Of a stretch of 64,000 bases of DNA, positions 1 to 12,600 are shown piece after piece; within the stretch, counting starts at the first letter, position 1, and each line of letters opens with the position of its first letter. The position numbers were made by a program, and so were the translations under genes. The notes under the pieces are model-generated. The model saw only the letters and a list, made by a program, of their open reading frames with translations. It did no database searches and was not told the DNA's origin. Source of the stretch: Pomphorhynchus laevis (lineage: Eukaryota > Acanthocephala > Palaeacanthocephala > Echinorhynchida > Pomphorhynchidae); assembly GCA_012934845.2 (NCBI GenBank), contig WNNJ02000010.1, positions 124,001-188,000 on the forward strand. Reading direction: 5' to 3'.

Positions 1-893
1 ACGATCAGGACAAATAAAACTTGACGATTTAAGCCGCTTGAGCTCTAGCACTACATCATTAACAGAAAACATCTGAAGAATGTTTATATTCGATGGACAG
101 TACGAGGCATAGGTGACGGAGGAGGATTTACGAACTCCTATGCAAAAATGTTGAGTGAAAGCATTCGCTATGTCATCATATTTAATCAATGTGCAACCAT
201 CAGTATCAACAAGTGAACCAATGTGTTTATTTTTGTTGTTGAAATTAGCATAATTGAATACGGATTTAGGATTATGAATTGACATTTGAGCAATTTTCTC
301 TTCAAATTGACATTGTTTGAAGCGTTTAAGAAATGTGAACCGATTTCTGGCCTCTTTATACCTACAGTAATCAATACTATTATTAGAAAACAACTGGAAT
401 TTCATTTTTTTTTAATTTTAAAGCATTCTTTAACTCTTTGTCAAACCAAGGTTTATGGTGTATACGATTTGCAACGGTTTTACGGGGCGAAAATCGTATG
501 AGTAATTCCTTAAGGGTGGCTTCTAACTGATAGCATGCCTTATCAACCCCAACATAAACCGGACTGAGCCATGAAATACTTAATAGATTCTGACGCACAA
601 GTTCGAAGTTAGTTTTAAAATAATTTAAAGAATTCTGTTGTAATCTACAAGCTGAAGGACGTGTAAAATCTGAGTAGAAATTGAGAACACAGTGATCTGA
701 CCTACCCAAAGGATCGGAGTGCGTAACTTTGTGTATAATGTATTTATTCGATGTTAGACAAATATCAAGTAGCGATTGATTTTCTTGGGAAAATCGGGTA
801 AATTTTGAAACATGTTGGGTAAGGTTTAGCGAGTTAATCATATCAAGAAATAATGATGTGGAAAATAATGATACGTCGAAGGAAAAGTCTTTC
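1..893 (-). mobile_element. Truncated CR1-group LINE, family B copy 1 (endonuclease end plus linker)
   Basis: Reading leftward from about 893, the minus strand encodes the end of an APE-type endonuclease of a non-LTR retrotransposon. The best stretch is 841-383 (152 codons), with the block GRSDHCVLNFYSDF (endonuclease SDH signature) and then KPWFDKELKNALKLKK, the linker that precedes reverse transcriptase in CR1/Rex-like LINEs. The reading continues in other frames towards position 1, where the pre-RT linker runs off the window. Positions 16-480 closely match 53,386-53,840, so this is a second copy of the element at 52.9-53.9 kb. At 893 it abuts an unrelated LTR-element fragment. It is frame-broken and not functional. 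Family placement rests on protein motifs read by eye. Confidence 0.75.
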
Positions 894-1330
894 CTCTAAT
901 ATCGATAAAGCAATGACCGACTGTTTAAACATTTTGATTTGCTGCTGCCAAAAATATTGTCTCAATATTGCATAACAGTTAGATGTGCCTCATTTTCAAT
1001 TGAGGTTGAATAAAACTGCTTATGCAACCACTGTCGAGGAGATCATATGCTAGGTGAGTGTTCAAGCTGACAGGTACAGAACTAAGATAGTGACGTAGTA
1101 CGGTTGAACTGATAAATGCCAATTGTTTGTTTACTGCGGCGCAACGAGATTTCGAAACTGACGTGGATCGACATATCTAAGAAAAATGACCGCTTTCCAC
1201 ATCGGAAGCAAGTGGCGTCTCTTGTCGGATATTGTGGTCGTTGATGAACATCTCTCCCACAAAAATTATATTTCCGTGGATCCCTCATATTGACTAAAAT
1301 CTAACGACTCATCATAGATGCCGACAATGT
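893..1330 (-). mobile_element. LTR retrotransposon fossil (gag-protease piece)
   Basis: A short, broken remnant of a Gypsy- or BEL-like LTR retrotransposon. On the minus strand it shows a gag zinc-knuckle-like stretch around 1,288-1,150 (a TRDATCFRCGK block typical of such gag proteins), then a protease-like LLDSG signature near 1,020-1,040. No LTRs, integrase or envelope are present. It is old and carries several breaks. The assignment to Gypsy versus BEL is not certain. Confidence 0.6.
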
Positions 1331-2750
1331 GCTACTAGTCTCACCATCACTCTCTGGTTTTCCCCTCATGTTTATTGATACGATTTCGATGCTGGAAAGG
1401 TGTCTTTAGTGATAAAGGATTGCACATTCGTCTGTGCTTACTCTAATGCCTAAGCTGTATTTACAGTGTGCCTTAGGGTAATGTTAAAAATTAAAACTAA
1501 CTCGACGGCTTTACTCAACAATCTAAAAGTTTATAATAATAGTATCAATATTATTACAAGGATGACCGTCAGATTGCCAAAAAATGCGACATACTAACGT
1601 TTTTATTGCTAATACATTCGAAGATGCTTTATGTGGTTTCTATAAAATCTGGAATTTCCGTTTTCTGGAATTGCTATTTTGACATAGTTATTCTTATAAA
1701 GAGATTGAACAACTACAGCTACATCATAACGAAATATCTGGCACAAATGTAATTTGATTAATAAATTGCTTTTGTACATATTTTTCATTACAATTTCGTT
1801 ATCCCGTTTGTTTGTCTCTGTTTGTCATCCTGAATCTGTACTATATAAAGTACGACCTATCTATTTCAAAAATTCTATAAGAATAAATCAATAACTTACA
1901 ATTAGCTGAAATGCTAATTCATAATAAATATACTTATGACAGCCTTCTTGAGCTTCATCAGAATGTCTAGATTTTTAGTATTTAGGGATCCCCCACCACA
2001 GTTAGGAACGGTTCATCACAAGAATGATTGTCACGATATGATCTTCAAGTTCATAGGCGATTGCAAAAGTGATTCAGCAGTATATTATAGAAATATCATT
2101 AAAGCCTGCTGAGCATCATAGAGCGATACGGCATTATATTCGTTACTAATAAGTAAACAGGAAAACTGTTATAACTAAGTATTGGAAATCATCATAGTCT
2201 ATCATCAATCGAATCCCTAGACGCGGTTTTGCTTATTGATCTTCATCAGTAGGTTCCAGATTTTGATAGTGTATATGTACCCTCTATTATAGTTCAGGTA
2301 AAAATTATTATCTCAAAGCTATCGGGAAAACCCCTCCGTCAAAAATAGAGCATTGTAATTACTCAAATCATTATCTTGTGATAATGTAGTTGTTTGTCTG
2401 AAAGAAATTAAAAATAAAAATTTAAGCATGTTTCGCTTTCCCACTTCCATTTTTTTCATTCTATTCTTATAAAATATTATAAAGCATTGCATTCGTATAA
2501 AATATTTATTCTTGGAATTCAAATTGCATTCGTATAAAATATTTATTCTTGGAATTCAAGCTTTTATCTGTCATTATTTGACCGGTCCAATATCTTTCTA
2601 ATCCAAGAGGTTTGTAAGAGTTTTTGCTCTTTTCACGGTTGGATCTTATATTAAAAGATGATCCAGATTGTTCGACATATTGATCTGTTCATGATCATGT
2701 ACTGCTTTAAACTAATAATTTTTTATCTGTTGGGAAAATACTAACTAAAT
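1330..2750. other. Unassigned AT-rich stretch
   Basis: I see no coding signal, RNA gene or recognisable element here. The only structure noted is a perfect 37-bp tandem duplication at 2,487-2,560 (unit starting TTGCATTCGTATAAAATATT). Confidence 0.6.
2487..2560. repeat. 37-bp perfect tandem duplication
   Basis: The unit starting at 2,487 is repeated head-to-tail from 2,524 with no mismatch over 36 bases. It is short and recent-looking. It has no coding meaning; the small minus-strand reading frame across it is a by-product. Confidence 0.9.
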
Positions 2751-4835
2751 CTAAATGTAACCCATTTCTAGGATTTAACTTAAGGTTTACCCTCATCGAT
2801 CGTGAAGAATATACGTATCCTCACTGCAGCAAGTGTAACTAATAGAGATACTGGGCCTCCAGCTGCAGTGATTCACCTACGTGAGTAGTGTGGCCTGCCT
2901 GACTGTGCAACTCTGCAGTCAGGTCTTCGTTGCGAGACCCCCATCCTACTCTAACTGTGGGGGGGGAGCCATCCTGCCTGGACAAGGAAATGTGGCAAGT
3001 TCAAGGAGTACCTTGTTAAATTCGTCAATCCAGGTCCTATGCTAAAGCCTGCTTCTTCCTCTTCCTTTTCTTCGGTTGCCTTTCCACGTATGGTGGATGC
3101 TGTTTTTTTGCGGGTGATGGATGCAAAAATCGATGCCGTCTATAAGAAAATGGAGACATTTATTTCATAAGTACTCTCTGCGATTGGTGCTAATCCGTCG
3201 ATCCCGATTTCCACAGTTCAGACTTCCAACAAAAGGAAGCTTCGGCCCATGTAGTCCCCCAATCAAGATTGGAAAAATTGTTAAGAATCACAACCGAAGA
3301 AATGAAGAGAATATTGCCCAGGGGCAAGTACTTACCCCAGGTGAAGCTAGGGCGGGAAGGGAAACCTTTCTGCACCTAGCTCTGTCTAGGTAGGCAATCC
3401 CACATCCAACTAATCCATCTCAATGCAGAGTACTCGTTAGCCTTTTTCACTAAATATCCTTCATTGAAATTCGGGTGGTGCTTCTGCCCTTAGACTTCTA
3501 TCCGGTAGAGATGTAGATGTTATAGTCCTTCAGGAAACGCGGTCTATCCGTCTCCCCTAGGACATTACTCGATTTTTTCCAAAGCATATATGTTCCCACT
3601 ATACTCCGTACATAACTCCCTCTCACTCCTCTTCATCGCAAGGACTCTTGACCTTAGTTAAGTGCTCCTTAAGGTCTTCCCTCCTATTAAACTACTCATG
3701 TCCAGCCATGTCACGTTTAGTAGTTTCACTCAGTAAGAACGGTAAACGCCTCAGTTTCGCCAATGTCTACATCCGTCAAGGAAAAATTCACAAGAATCGT
3801 GACCTCCTTGATAGTATTATTGACAGCGGTTATTACATGATATTTGGGGATTTCAACGACAGAACTGGTCGTTGGATCAATGCAGCACTTCGCAAAGCTA
3901 GGAATGGTTATCTTATTCACAAACCACCGTCCCCTAACTTTCAATTGCACATCAACAAAGTCTATCCTCGACATTATTACTGCTTCACTCGAGGTGGTTG
4001 TTAAAACCCCTCTGCACGGAGCAGTCGCGCCAGCAATTGTCCACCTCTCATGACCTAATTCGTTGGAGAATTGAGAAAGATATGTTGATTCAAAGGAGGT
4101 TTCACTTTGATCCGATCAGAGTGGTTTTCTTTCAAGCGGCTATTCAACTCTTTTCCAGAATAGGAAATGAGAGTCTGACCGAATTTAATACTTACCTCTT
4201 TTCGCAAGCTACCACAATTTTATCGACTACCTATAAAGGTAGTATATACAATCCCACTCCGACGAAACTCAAGGTCCTAGCGAAATTGCTTAACCTCCCT
4301 AATCTCTCTGTTTCCGCCAGACAGGCCCTCTCGAATGAATACTGGAGCACTAGGGATAGGACGAGTATTGCTCGCCTTAGTCCTTCTCAGTTTTCCTTTT
4401 GGAAGATTTTCAAGAAGGAGAAGTTTGCTTGTTGGAAGGATAGAGCATTTGGTTGGATAAGGAATGTAGGCCTTGACAAAGTTTGGAGGAGTCACTAGCC
4501 CTACACAACTATGAAGCCACTCAATCACCTCAGCCAATCCCGCCTTGGGATAACTTCAGGAGTAGGAATCTATCTGTTACGGATATCCTTAACTCCCGGC
4601 GTCCACTCACGGGCACCTCCAAATCCGTCGCTCCACTGTCTTTTTGGGTCTGTCAGCTTTTGACCGCCGATTAGAGAAGAGAGGTGGCCGTCATAATGCT
4701 TTTATCCCCCCCATCCGATGTAGCAGACATCAATATTAGTAAGTGTATTTTTATTCCTAAGAAAAAATCCTGCTCATGTCCTAACGATCTGCGACCCATT
4801 TCGATTCAAAATGCTCGTAAAAGCGATCTGAGGTT
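2750..4835 (+). mobile_element. LINE family A, copy A1 (ORF1 end to start of RT), 3'-truncated
   Basis: Degenerate plus-strand copy of the LINE best preserved at 38.2-41.7 kb. It starts inside ORF1 just before the zinc knuckles (HCSKCN block near 2,821; SHPAWTRKC near 2,968) and runs through the ORF1 end (SKTSNKRKLRPM region, 3,220-3,400). It continues into ORF2: endonuclease start near 3,450, a GDFNDRTGRW block (the catalytic-fold GDFN motif) at 3,846-3,875, and the pre-RT linker at 4,080-4,650. It stops at 4,790-4,820, where the RT would begin (NDLRPISIQN). Both ends are missing. Losing the 3' half is the opposite of normal 5' truncation, so this piece was probably cut out by rearrangement. 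Frames are broken many times. Confidence 0.8.
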
Positions 4836-4924
4836 GGATTATATCGTAATTAAGTTTGCTTGAATTTCAGCTGTCACTAGAGATCTAATGGTGTTGCAAA
4901 TGTTTGATGCACGTTTTTTGTCTC

Positions 4925-5290
4925 AGCTTTTGTGATTCTTTGATAGGTTGTTGTTTCGTGCTGCCTACATGCTTCGGCCATGTAGTCGTACTTTCCCCAA
5001 ATAACAACGTTACCACCTTTATCAGCAGAATTCACAATTATTTTAGGATTTGTTTGGAAGCATATTTATATTTTTGTGGGATGTCTATGTCTATTCACCC
5101 TAGCCATATGCCTCAAAGTGTTCATACTTATATCTTTTACAGCCTTCGTAACAACTTCTCTTAGTTTCTGAAATAATTATTGTCTAATAAATTCTCCCCT
5201 TTGTGGCACGAAATTGAGGTCTAAACTTAGTGCATGTAACTGTTTCTGACGGATGGATTCATTAGACAAATTAGCAAACTTGTTTGCTCA
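4925..5290 (-). mobile_element. Penelope-like element fragment (N-terminal region)
   Basis: The minus strand encodes pieces typical of the region before reverse transcriptase in Penelope-like elements: LSLDLNFVPQRGEFI near 5,200, KLREVVTKAV near 5,150, and then IIVNSADKGGNVVIWGKYDY near 5,030-4,990, matching the ADKGGxVVxxxxxDY signature. No RT core or GIY-YIG domain follows here. The fragment is broken by stops and frameshifts. Confidence 0.7.
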
Positions 5291-5858
5291 TTTTTAAACT
5301 TTAATCTGCGTCGTTTGTTAACAAATATACGATTGGGTTGTTATTCCAAAAGTGTAGCGAATATCACTGAAATGTCAATGATCAGGATATTACGGAATTT
5401 ATCGGTTATGTTCCTAGCATTAGCAAAGGAGGAATTATACTAAAATCTGTTAATTTATAAATACAGTAAGCTGTCAAAATTAACAAACAAAAATGCTAAT
5501 ATCGTAGATTGAGGTGGGTAACTATGATTTTGGAATATCATCACAATCGTAGATTAGTGTGATATTCCAGTACAATATAAATCGATTATATTGGAATAGA
5601 TAAAAAGTGTATTATTTACCATCGATTCTAAGGACTGCATCGATGTAATTTCGTAGTCGTTATTTCTATAAGCATCCTAATAAGTTATTTCTGTGAGCAT
5701 CGTAATAAGTCATCGGTAAATGATAATTTATATTATGCAGAGTTAGTACAATGTAAGCTGAATAACGCCTGATGTTTTTGTTATATTCAATTATCCGATA
5801 TCGGATAATTGACTGAGCATTTGGTAATTGTTTTGAATAGCATCAACACAAGTTTTCT
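5290..5858. other. Unassigned AT-rich spacer
   Basis: No gene or element recognised. It contains a perfect 26-bp palindrome at 5,787-5,812 centred on GATATC, and a weaker inverted repeat around 5,530-5,567 (GGAATATCATCAC against GTGTGATATTCC). Confidence 0.6.
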
Positions 5859-6427
5859 TAAGACATCATTCTTTTGAGCAACACTGATGGTACTCAATAC
5901 AGAAAGCAGTTTAAAGGTAACTAAATTTTAAATAAATTATTAAGACATCATTCTTTTGAGCAACACTGATGGTACTCAATACAGAAAGCAGTTTAAGGTA
6001 ACTAGATTTTAAATAAATTATTAAGACATCATTCTTTTGAGCAACACTGATGGTACTCAATACAGAAAGCAGTTTAAGGTAACTAGATTTTAAATAAATT
6101 ATTAAGACATCATTCTTTTGAGCAACACTGATGGTACTCAATACAGAAAGCAGTTTAAGGTAACTAGATTTTAAATAAATTATTAAGACATCATTCTTTT
6201 GAGCAACACTGATGGTACTCAATACAGAAAGCAGTTTAAGGTAACTAGATTTTAAATAAATTATTAAGACATCATTCTTTTGAGCAACACTGATGGTACT
6301 CAATACAGAAAGCAGTTTAAGGTAACTAGATTTTAAATAAATTATTAAGACATCATTCTTTTGAGCAACACTGATGGTACTCAATACAGAAAGCAGTTTA
6401 AAGGTAACTAGTTTTTTAATAAATTAT
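5859..6427. repeat. 81-bp tandem repeat, seven units
   Basis: Seven near-identical head-to-tail units start at 5,859, 5,941, 6,022, 6,103, 6,184, 6,265 and 6,346 (first spacing 82, then 81). The outer units carry the few differences, as expected of an array homogenised by unequal exchange. Because 81 is a multiple of three, the minus strand stays open for 157 codons across the array, but this is a periodicity artefact. The array begins about 80 bases beyond the ZIP stop codon, so it may lie in that gene's 3' UTR or just after it. Confidence 0.95.
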
Positions 6428-6509
6428 TTAAAATAATCATTTATGAGCAAATAACAAAACACATGAGAATAGAATTGGCATGTTCATTAGGATATAGAGT
6501 GTATGTGTT

Positions 6510-6698
6510 CTAAATAATTTGCAATGTAGATACATAAAAAATAGTTAATTGAATGGCGAATCCTAATATGATGGCAACATTTTGCACGACCATACTCTTT
6601 AAAAGTGTATCTTTAAGTGCATGTTTTTTGGTTTTTCCGACGAATCCATAAGTAGCCAGTTTTGTCATTTTTGTTTGAATGTCTACAATTTCAACAAG
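6510..6698 (-). CDS. ZIP exon 8: C-terminal helix and stop
   Basis: Acceptor TTTTGTTTAG. It encodes the last 62 residues, with SMVVQNVAIILGFAIQL as TM8 and the short tail STLQII, then TAG at 6,512-6,510. This matches the FIIQNLGLLTGF-type end of the family. Confidence 0.92.
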   Translation of the reverse strand, partial: LVEIVDIQTKMTKLATYGFVGKTKKHALKDTLLKSMVVQNVAIILGFAIQLTIFYVSTLQII

Positions 6699-9600
6699 CT
6701 AAACAAAAATAAAATAGTTAAAGGGGAAGACCATTGGTTATTATGGGAAATGGTTAAGTTGAAGATTAAATAGAAGAAAAATAAAAACTTTATAATCATA
6801 ATTTACGTGTTCATTTGATAAATTGTTGTATTTATAGGCATTAGGAGAGTTTTAGACAAAAGAAATCACAAAACACTTTGATACTTCACTATCAAATTAA
6901 AAACCTATGATTTTATTTACTGAAATGAGAATAATTAATTTTAAAGTTAGTGCATTATAAACGCGTTTTTTTCATCTGATGGCTTCAGAATTGAATGAAA
7001 ACATCCCAAGAAAAGCTTTGATTAAACTGGCCAACATTTCAATCATTGCAATGTTGCCTGACTAGAAGCACGATCAACCATGCAAGAGTACATATTCATT
7101 TAAGAGTACATATTCATACTACCAAAAACTTTAGAAAGCAAACATAATCTCTAAGTTTTTAGCAAAAATAAACGCTTATTTCTACTTATTATGGTGGCAT
7201 TAAAATTTTGATAAAATACCTCATGCTTCTTAATTTAATGGTTTCCATTATTTTAATTAAATTAAAGATGTGATTATTCCATTATTTATTATTATATTAA
7301 GTTTTAGTATCAAATTTTATAATTTCATTTATACTTTATATTCTTTACAGCTAATAATATATAATGTTTTTAAAATTTATTAATACTACATCTATTTATA
7401 ATATATTAAATCAAATACAACAAATTCTACTTACGATTATACTAAGTGAAATGTACATAAACATTCCACCGGCGATTGCGTATATGTAGCGATGAATCAT
7501 TTCGTTATCACCGATACTGATTCCAATCGCTACCCCGATATAATTTGTACAAGCCCCTACGAAATTTAGTATAACAGCATGACGGACAGCGAGGCCTGCT
7601 TTTAAAAATAAGGCAAAATCACCTACAAAAGGAAAAATAAAATTTTAATCCATAATATGGTAGTTTGCTTACCAAGCTCGCAAGGAACTTCTTCAAATAA
7701 AATTGCTAAAACTAAACCAATTGCTGATTTAGGATCACCTCTGAACGCTGCACCAATAGCCAAACCATCAACAAAATTATGTAGTCCATCACTTATGAGG
7801 ACCATGTATACTATAGCTGGAATATCTTTAATAGATTTTACGGGTATAATGATATTTGTAATTTTGTTCTCTTCAGACTATCAGAAGAAGAATGCAATAA
7901 ATATTTCATGATAAATGTTTTTATTAATTATAAATTAATTAAAATTAATAAGTAAATAAGAATTGATAATTGCTATATTGAAAGTCAAAATTTATTCAAT
8001 ACATGAATTGGCAACACAATAAAAAGCGCAAAAATTTCTTATGATATTTCGATCTTGACATAGATCATCTTCAGACATCTGTAAAATAAAACAAAATACA
8101 AATTACATAATATTGCAAGTTATCTAATTTAGTTAATAATTGTTAGTGTCTGTACGAATCCTTCATCAATGTGATTGATAGTAGGATTCATCTCTTTGAT
8201 GAATATCACTTCTAGAATTCGTAAATTCACAATATAACGTTCTTTCATTAAAGCCTTTGTAGTATCAATAATTTCCCTTTTAGATACCTTAATGTTAAGT
8301 TCATCTTCTATATGCTTCTTAATCACACCGCTATATGATTGTTCAATCATTCGTAAATTTGTATTTAACCGTTGCGTCGTGTAACCAATATACCGTTGTT
8401 AGAACTGACCTCACGTTCAGCTTTTGACATGCGAATTGGTACACAGTGTTGTGCAAGAGTCTTTGAATCGTACAATTTTTCAATATTGTGTGGCTAAGTT
8501 TCAGGCTCTTATAATATATTCTCAATTTTACTATTTTTCTGATGTAACTTCTTTCTTCATTATATAACGTGATTTGTTTTTTTTTGCAATCGGGATGCAG
8601 ATGTGTATTGGTCACAATAATACACTATTAATTCATCATTATTTGTATGCGGCTGTCGCGCACTATATTTTGTAGTTTTTAGAAAATTCCTAATCATCCT
8701 ATCAACAAATCTAAATGGCTAGATATTATCGACAAAAATTTGTCTATTTCGTTCTAATTCCTTATCCAATTCATTCCACTTAGTGCAAATCCGATAGGGG
8801 CGGTGCAGTAGCGATTTAATAACACTCTTTTTGTATTTGAGCGGGTATATGCTACAAAAAATACATACACTGACCATGATAGGGGCGGTGCGGTAACGAT
8901 TTGATTGCAGTCTCTTTGTATTTGAGTGTGCAGATACTAGAAAGATTCACACACACTGATCATCATAAGTGCTTTTTCTGTATACCGAGCACTACAATTT
9001 ATTGCCGTTATTGTTGACAAGTACGCCGCAGAACCGTAATACAGTTTGGTTTTCAAACTCAACTGTAAAATGAAGACATGACAAACTTTCGCTTAAGCTC
9101 AATTACATTTTCAGCGTTATTAACACATGAAAGTATCATCTACATATCGAATGAAAAATGGCGTTTTATCTCCTGAAAATATTTTCCTTTCAAAGTGACC
9201 CACATAAAGGTTGGCTATTGTTGGTCCCAATTCAGACCCCATAGCAACTCCATCAACTTGTTTGTATGTATCTCCATTAGGACACGTAAAGATAGATTCA
9301 TTTAGGCAGAGCTCAAGTAATTGTTTAAAGTGTTCTTTAGACAAGACATTAGTTTGAAGACTATTTTGTTGATTATCACTGTATACGTGCATTCTAACAC
9401 CAGTTCAATGCAATCACGAATTGGGATGTCCGTGAATAATTCGCCAACGTTCATTGAATCCATTATACCGCTTGGTTTGCATAAAAGTAATTTGTCAACA
9501 AACTCACCACTTGATTTGCAGGTATATTCTTGGGAAACATGTGGTGCTATATATCGTTAAGAATTTTATAAATCTCATTACATGTCGTTTGGACTATTTA

Positions 9601-12600
9601 GATTATTGAACGCATTGGCGGTGCTGTTTCGTTTTTATGTATTTTGGGATTACCGTATAAATATCCAGTTGCTCTGTATTCAGTAACTTTAAAAAAATTC
9701 TTTATATGCGATTTGTGCTAGTTTCTTTAGTAAACTGGCATATTAACATCCAAGGTAAAATGTTTTATCAATTACATTTACGAAACTCGATAGAAAATTA
9801 TCATTTATCACACATTAGCAATCAATAAATCATTACTTTTTTGTCCTGCTCCGATTACAATTTGTTCATTTTTATGTAAATTGACGATTACAGCATTTGT
9901 CTGTTTCGTTTCGTTTGTGTTAACGATTACAATTTGTCTGGTTGTGCTGTTTTTACTCGATATTGCGAGGTAAAGCAGCACAACTTTTATTCAATTAACT
10001 TTTATTCTATGACAGCGAACTATAAATCGAAGCAATTATGGTTTTCATAAAATGTAAATAGTGGCAATTATGGGAATTACTTCTTGATTCAGTAAATAAT
10101 TCAAGTAACTTTGAATTAAAAATTTAAAATTAAGAATTTCAAAATTATATTTAAGAATTTATGTAATTTATTACAGAAATAACTTTTCTATATGACAAAT
10201 TTTTAACTCTTTATATCAAGAGTAATAGCTTTAATAAGTAATATGATTCGATAATATTTACCTCAATCCTCGTTGGTTGGATGGAGGCAGAAATATAATA
10301 GCGTAACATTTCCTCGTGATGACATAATCATTATTAGAATTCATGTGATATTATCTGTTAATCGGTTCACAAAAATAATTTTATATATCTAGATATGAAC
10401 ATTAAATTAACATCAATTTAAAACTACTATTAATTTATATCGTAAAGATGACATATTTAAATTTACAAGAAACATATTTTTGCATGAGCATTCATGCATA
10501 CCATATAATATAAAATATAATACATTAAATAATGAAATTTTAAGAATTGCAACAATATTGTAATGATATTGGTTTTCTTCAAAATCATTTAAATAATTTA
10601 ATAGATACATATTTTAAACTAGGTTACTATAAAAATAACATCAAGCAGAAAATAGTAAAATATATAAATCAACACAATAATAAATAAATAAGTGGCAAAT
10701 TTTTATGGATGGATAATAAATAATATACTTTGTATTAGACTAAGATACTCGATAGTTATTTCAGAGGAAATACATCATTAGCATGTATTTGGCCCCGCTG
10801 CTATGTTGGGTAGAGGAGTGAGGGGCCGAAACCTGATAGCATAGCAGTTCCTCCTGATGACCTCTAATTCTTATTCTGATACAACGTCTGTTATTTATTA
10901 GTCAATTCATAAAAATGACTTTTATATTAAATTTCAATTTTGTATTTTAACTTGATATAAATTATAAAAAATCTTATAACAATTATTTATTTTATAATTT
11001 ATTATCTAATTGTTAAATTTTGATTTATTGATTTAATTTATATTTACTTTAATTTATTTATTAGCTTTATTTATTTATTGGCTTTCCTCAAAATCATTTA
11101 AATAATTTAATTGATGCATATTTTAAACTGGGTTACTATAAAATACAATCAAACAGAAAATAGTAAAATATATAAATCAACACAATAATATTAAAAGTTA
11201 ATTTAATAAGCAAAAAATTTATTTAAGGATTATTAGAATCCTTAAATATTTTAATAAATCAAAATTATTTAAAGGTAGGGACATCTATATTTATACAAAT
11301 AGTAGGTGCTCCAATGGGTGATAATAGTAGCCCAATTATAGCTGACTTATTTTTAAGTTTTATAGAATATGAATTTGTTCGTAACTGTTTAAAAAATAAA
11401 TCTAAATTACATAAAGATATGATATGTATGGTCTGATATATATATATATATATAGTTGTTACGCATTGAAGAAAAAAACCAGAGACAGCTGCAGAGTATT
11501 ATTTTGAAACGTTTCGCTCTATTCGAGAGCTTCTTCAGTCAATCTAGAATACACAAACATATGAATAAAATATAATAAAAAAATACTGCAACACATGAGG
11601 TAGTCTCATGTTATGTCCGTCCAGATAAACGGTGTTTCTTCATTGCAGCCATAAGGGCATTCCGTGTGCATTTTACCGATTAAGCGCTGTTCCATGATGA
11701 TGCGTTTTGCATTGCATGTCACTCCGCCGCAGTATATGGTGTATTCGAAACACTCTGTGGTGCCATGTGTTAACGTGTGGGATATTATTCCATCAGCCAT
11801 GTTCCCGAACTTCAGCTGTGACCGATGAAGAGTGAGTCTACGTGCGAGAGACCTCGAGGTTTGCCCTACATATTGCGCGTTGCATTGTTGACAAGATCCT
11901 ACATATATCACCCCAACGGTCTTGCAGGTATTATCCCTTTTCACCATAACCTTATCTCCTGTTTGCCTTGAGACAACTGCGTTCGTATCCTTTATGAAGG
12001 GGCATGTTTTGCAGCGACCATCACCGCATTGGCGACATCCTTTCACTATTTTCCCCTGTATGGCTCGAATTGATGACCTCACCAAGAGTGATGACAATTT
12101 GTTAGGCGCACGAAAGACTATAAGCGGCTTAACCGTATCTGGCGATATCTCACTTAGCAATGTATTTCTTTCTTTCTTCAGCGTAGCTAAGCAAGGATGG
12201 TACTCTGTCACTAATTGAGGTTTTATTGTATTATCTCTCGCATGTGTGTTAATTGCATTTGATCTAGGTATCCTTCTCACCGCCTCTATCTGTCGTCTAA
12301 TCACGTCACGGCGATACCCTCTCTTCTCAAATTGCGCTATTAGCTCTTTTATACTTCTTTCAAAGTCTGTTGGCCATGTACAAGCGCGCTTTATTCTAAG
12401 TGCCTCGTTGTATATGATGTGACGTTTGAGGGATTGTGGATGACAGCTGTTTACGTGTAGATACATAGGTAATGCTTCGGGTTTCCGATAAAACTTCGTA
12501 CCGAACGATTTACCGTTTCGAAACACCGTCAGATCAAGAAAGTTGACTGCTACACCATGTTGAAAAGTGAGCTGTAGAGGGGCTACTTTGTTAAACGCTG

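Larger units (their letters stand above)
8044..9800 (-). mobile_element. Penelope-like element PLE-1 (RT plus GIY-YIG), degenerate
   Basis: A minus-strand Penelope-like retroelement inside ZIP intron 5. RT motifs appear in order: YGNPKIHKNE near 9,650; MDSMNVGELFTDIPIRDCI near 9,440; QVDGVAMGSELGPTIANL near 9,230; and the active site RYVDDTFMC at 9,146-9,120. The thumb and linker region is badly decayed and includes an 85-bp duplication (8,793-8,962). The GIY-YIG nuclease is marked by YIGYTTQRLNTNLR near 8,380-8,340 and the C-terminal block LEVIFIKEMNPTIN near 8,200. PLEs use GIY-YIG cleavage and self-primed reverse transcription. This copy is broken in several places. It lies in the same orientation as the host gene. 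A hammerhead-like motif sits just downstream of its coding end. Confidence 0.85.

Noticed and set aside
5911-6384. 157-codon minus-strand open frame made of identical 27-residue units
   Set aside because: It is the translation of an 81-bp tandem DNA repeat; it has no start outside the array, no domain, and stays open only because 81 is divisible by three.
7657-7911. 84-codon plus-strand frame over ZIP exon 6
   Set aside because: Complement of the transporter exon, which has clear family motifs and splice sites on the minus strand.
10413-10610. 65-codon minus-strand frame as a small gene
   Set aside because: It overlaps plus-strand Penelope-like remains and is low-complexity AT-rich translation.
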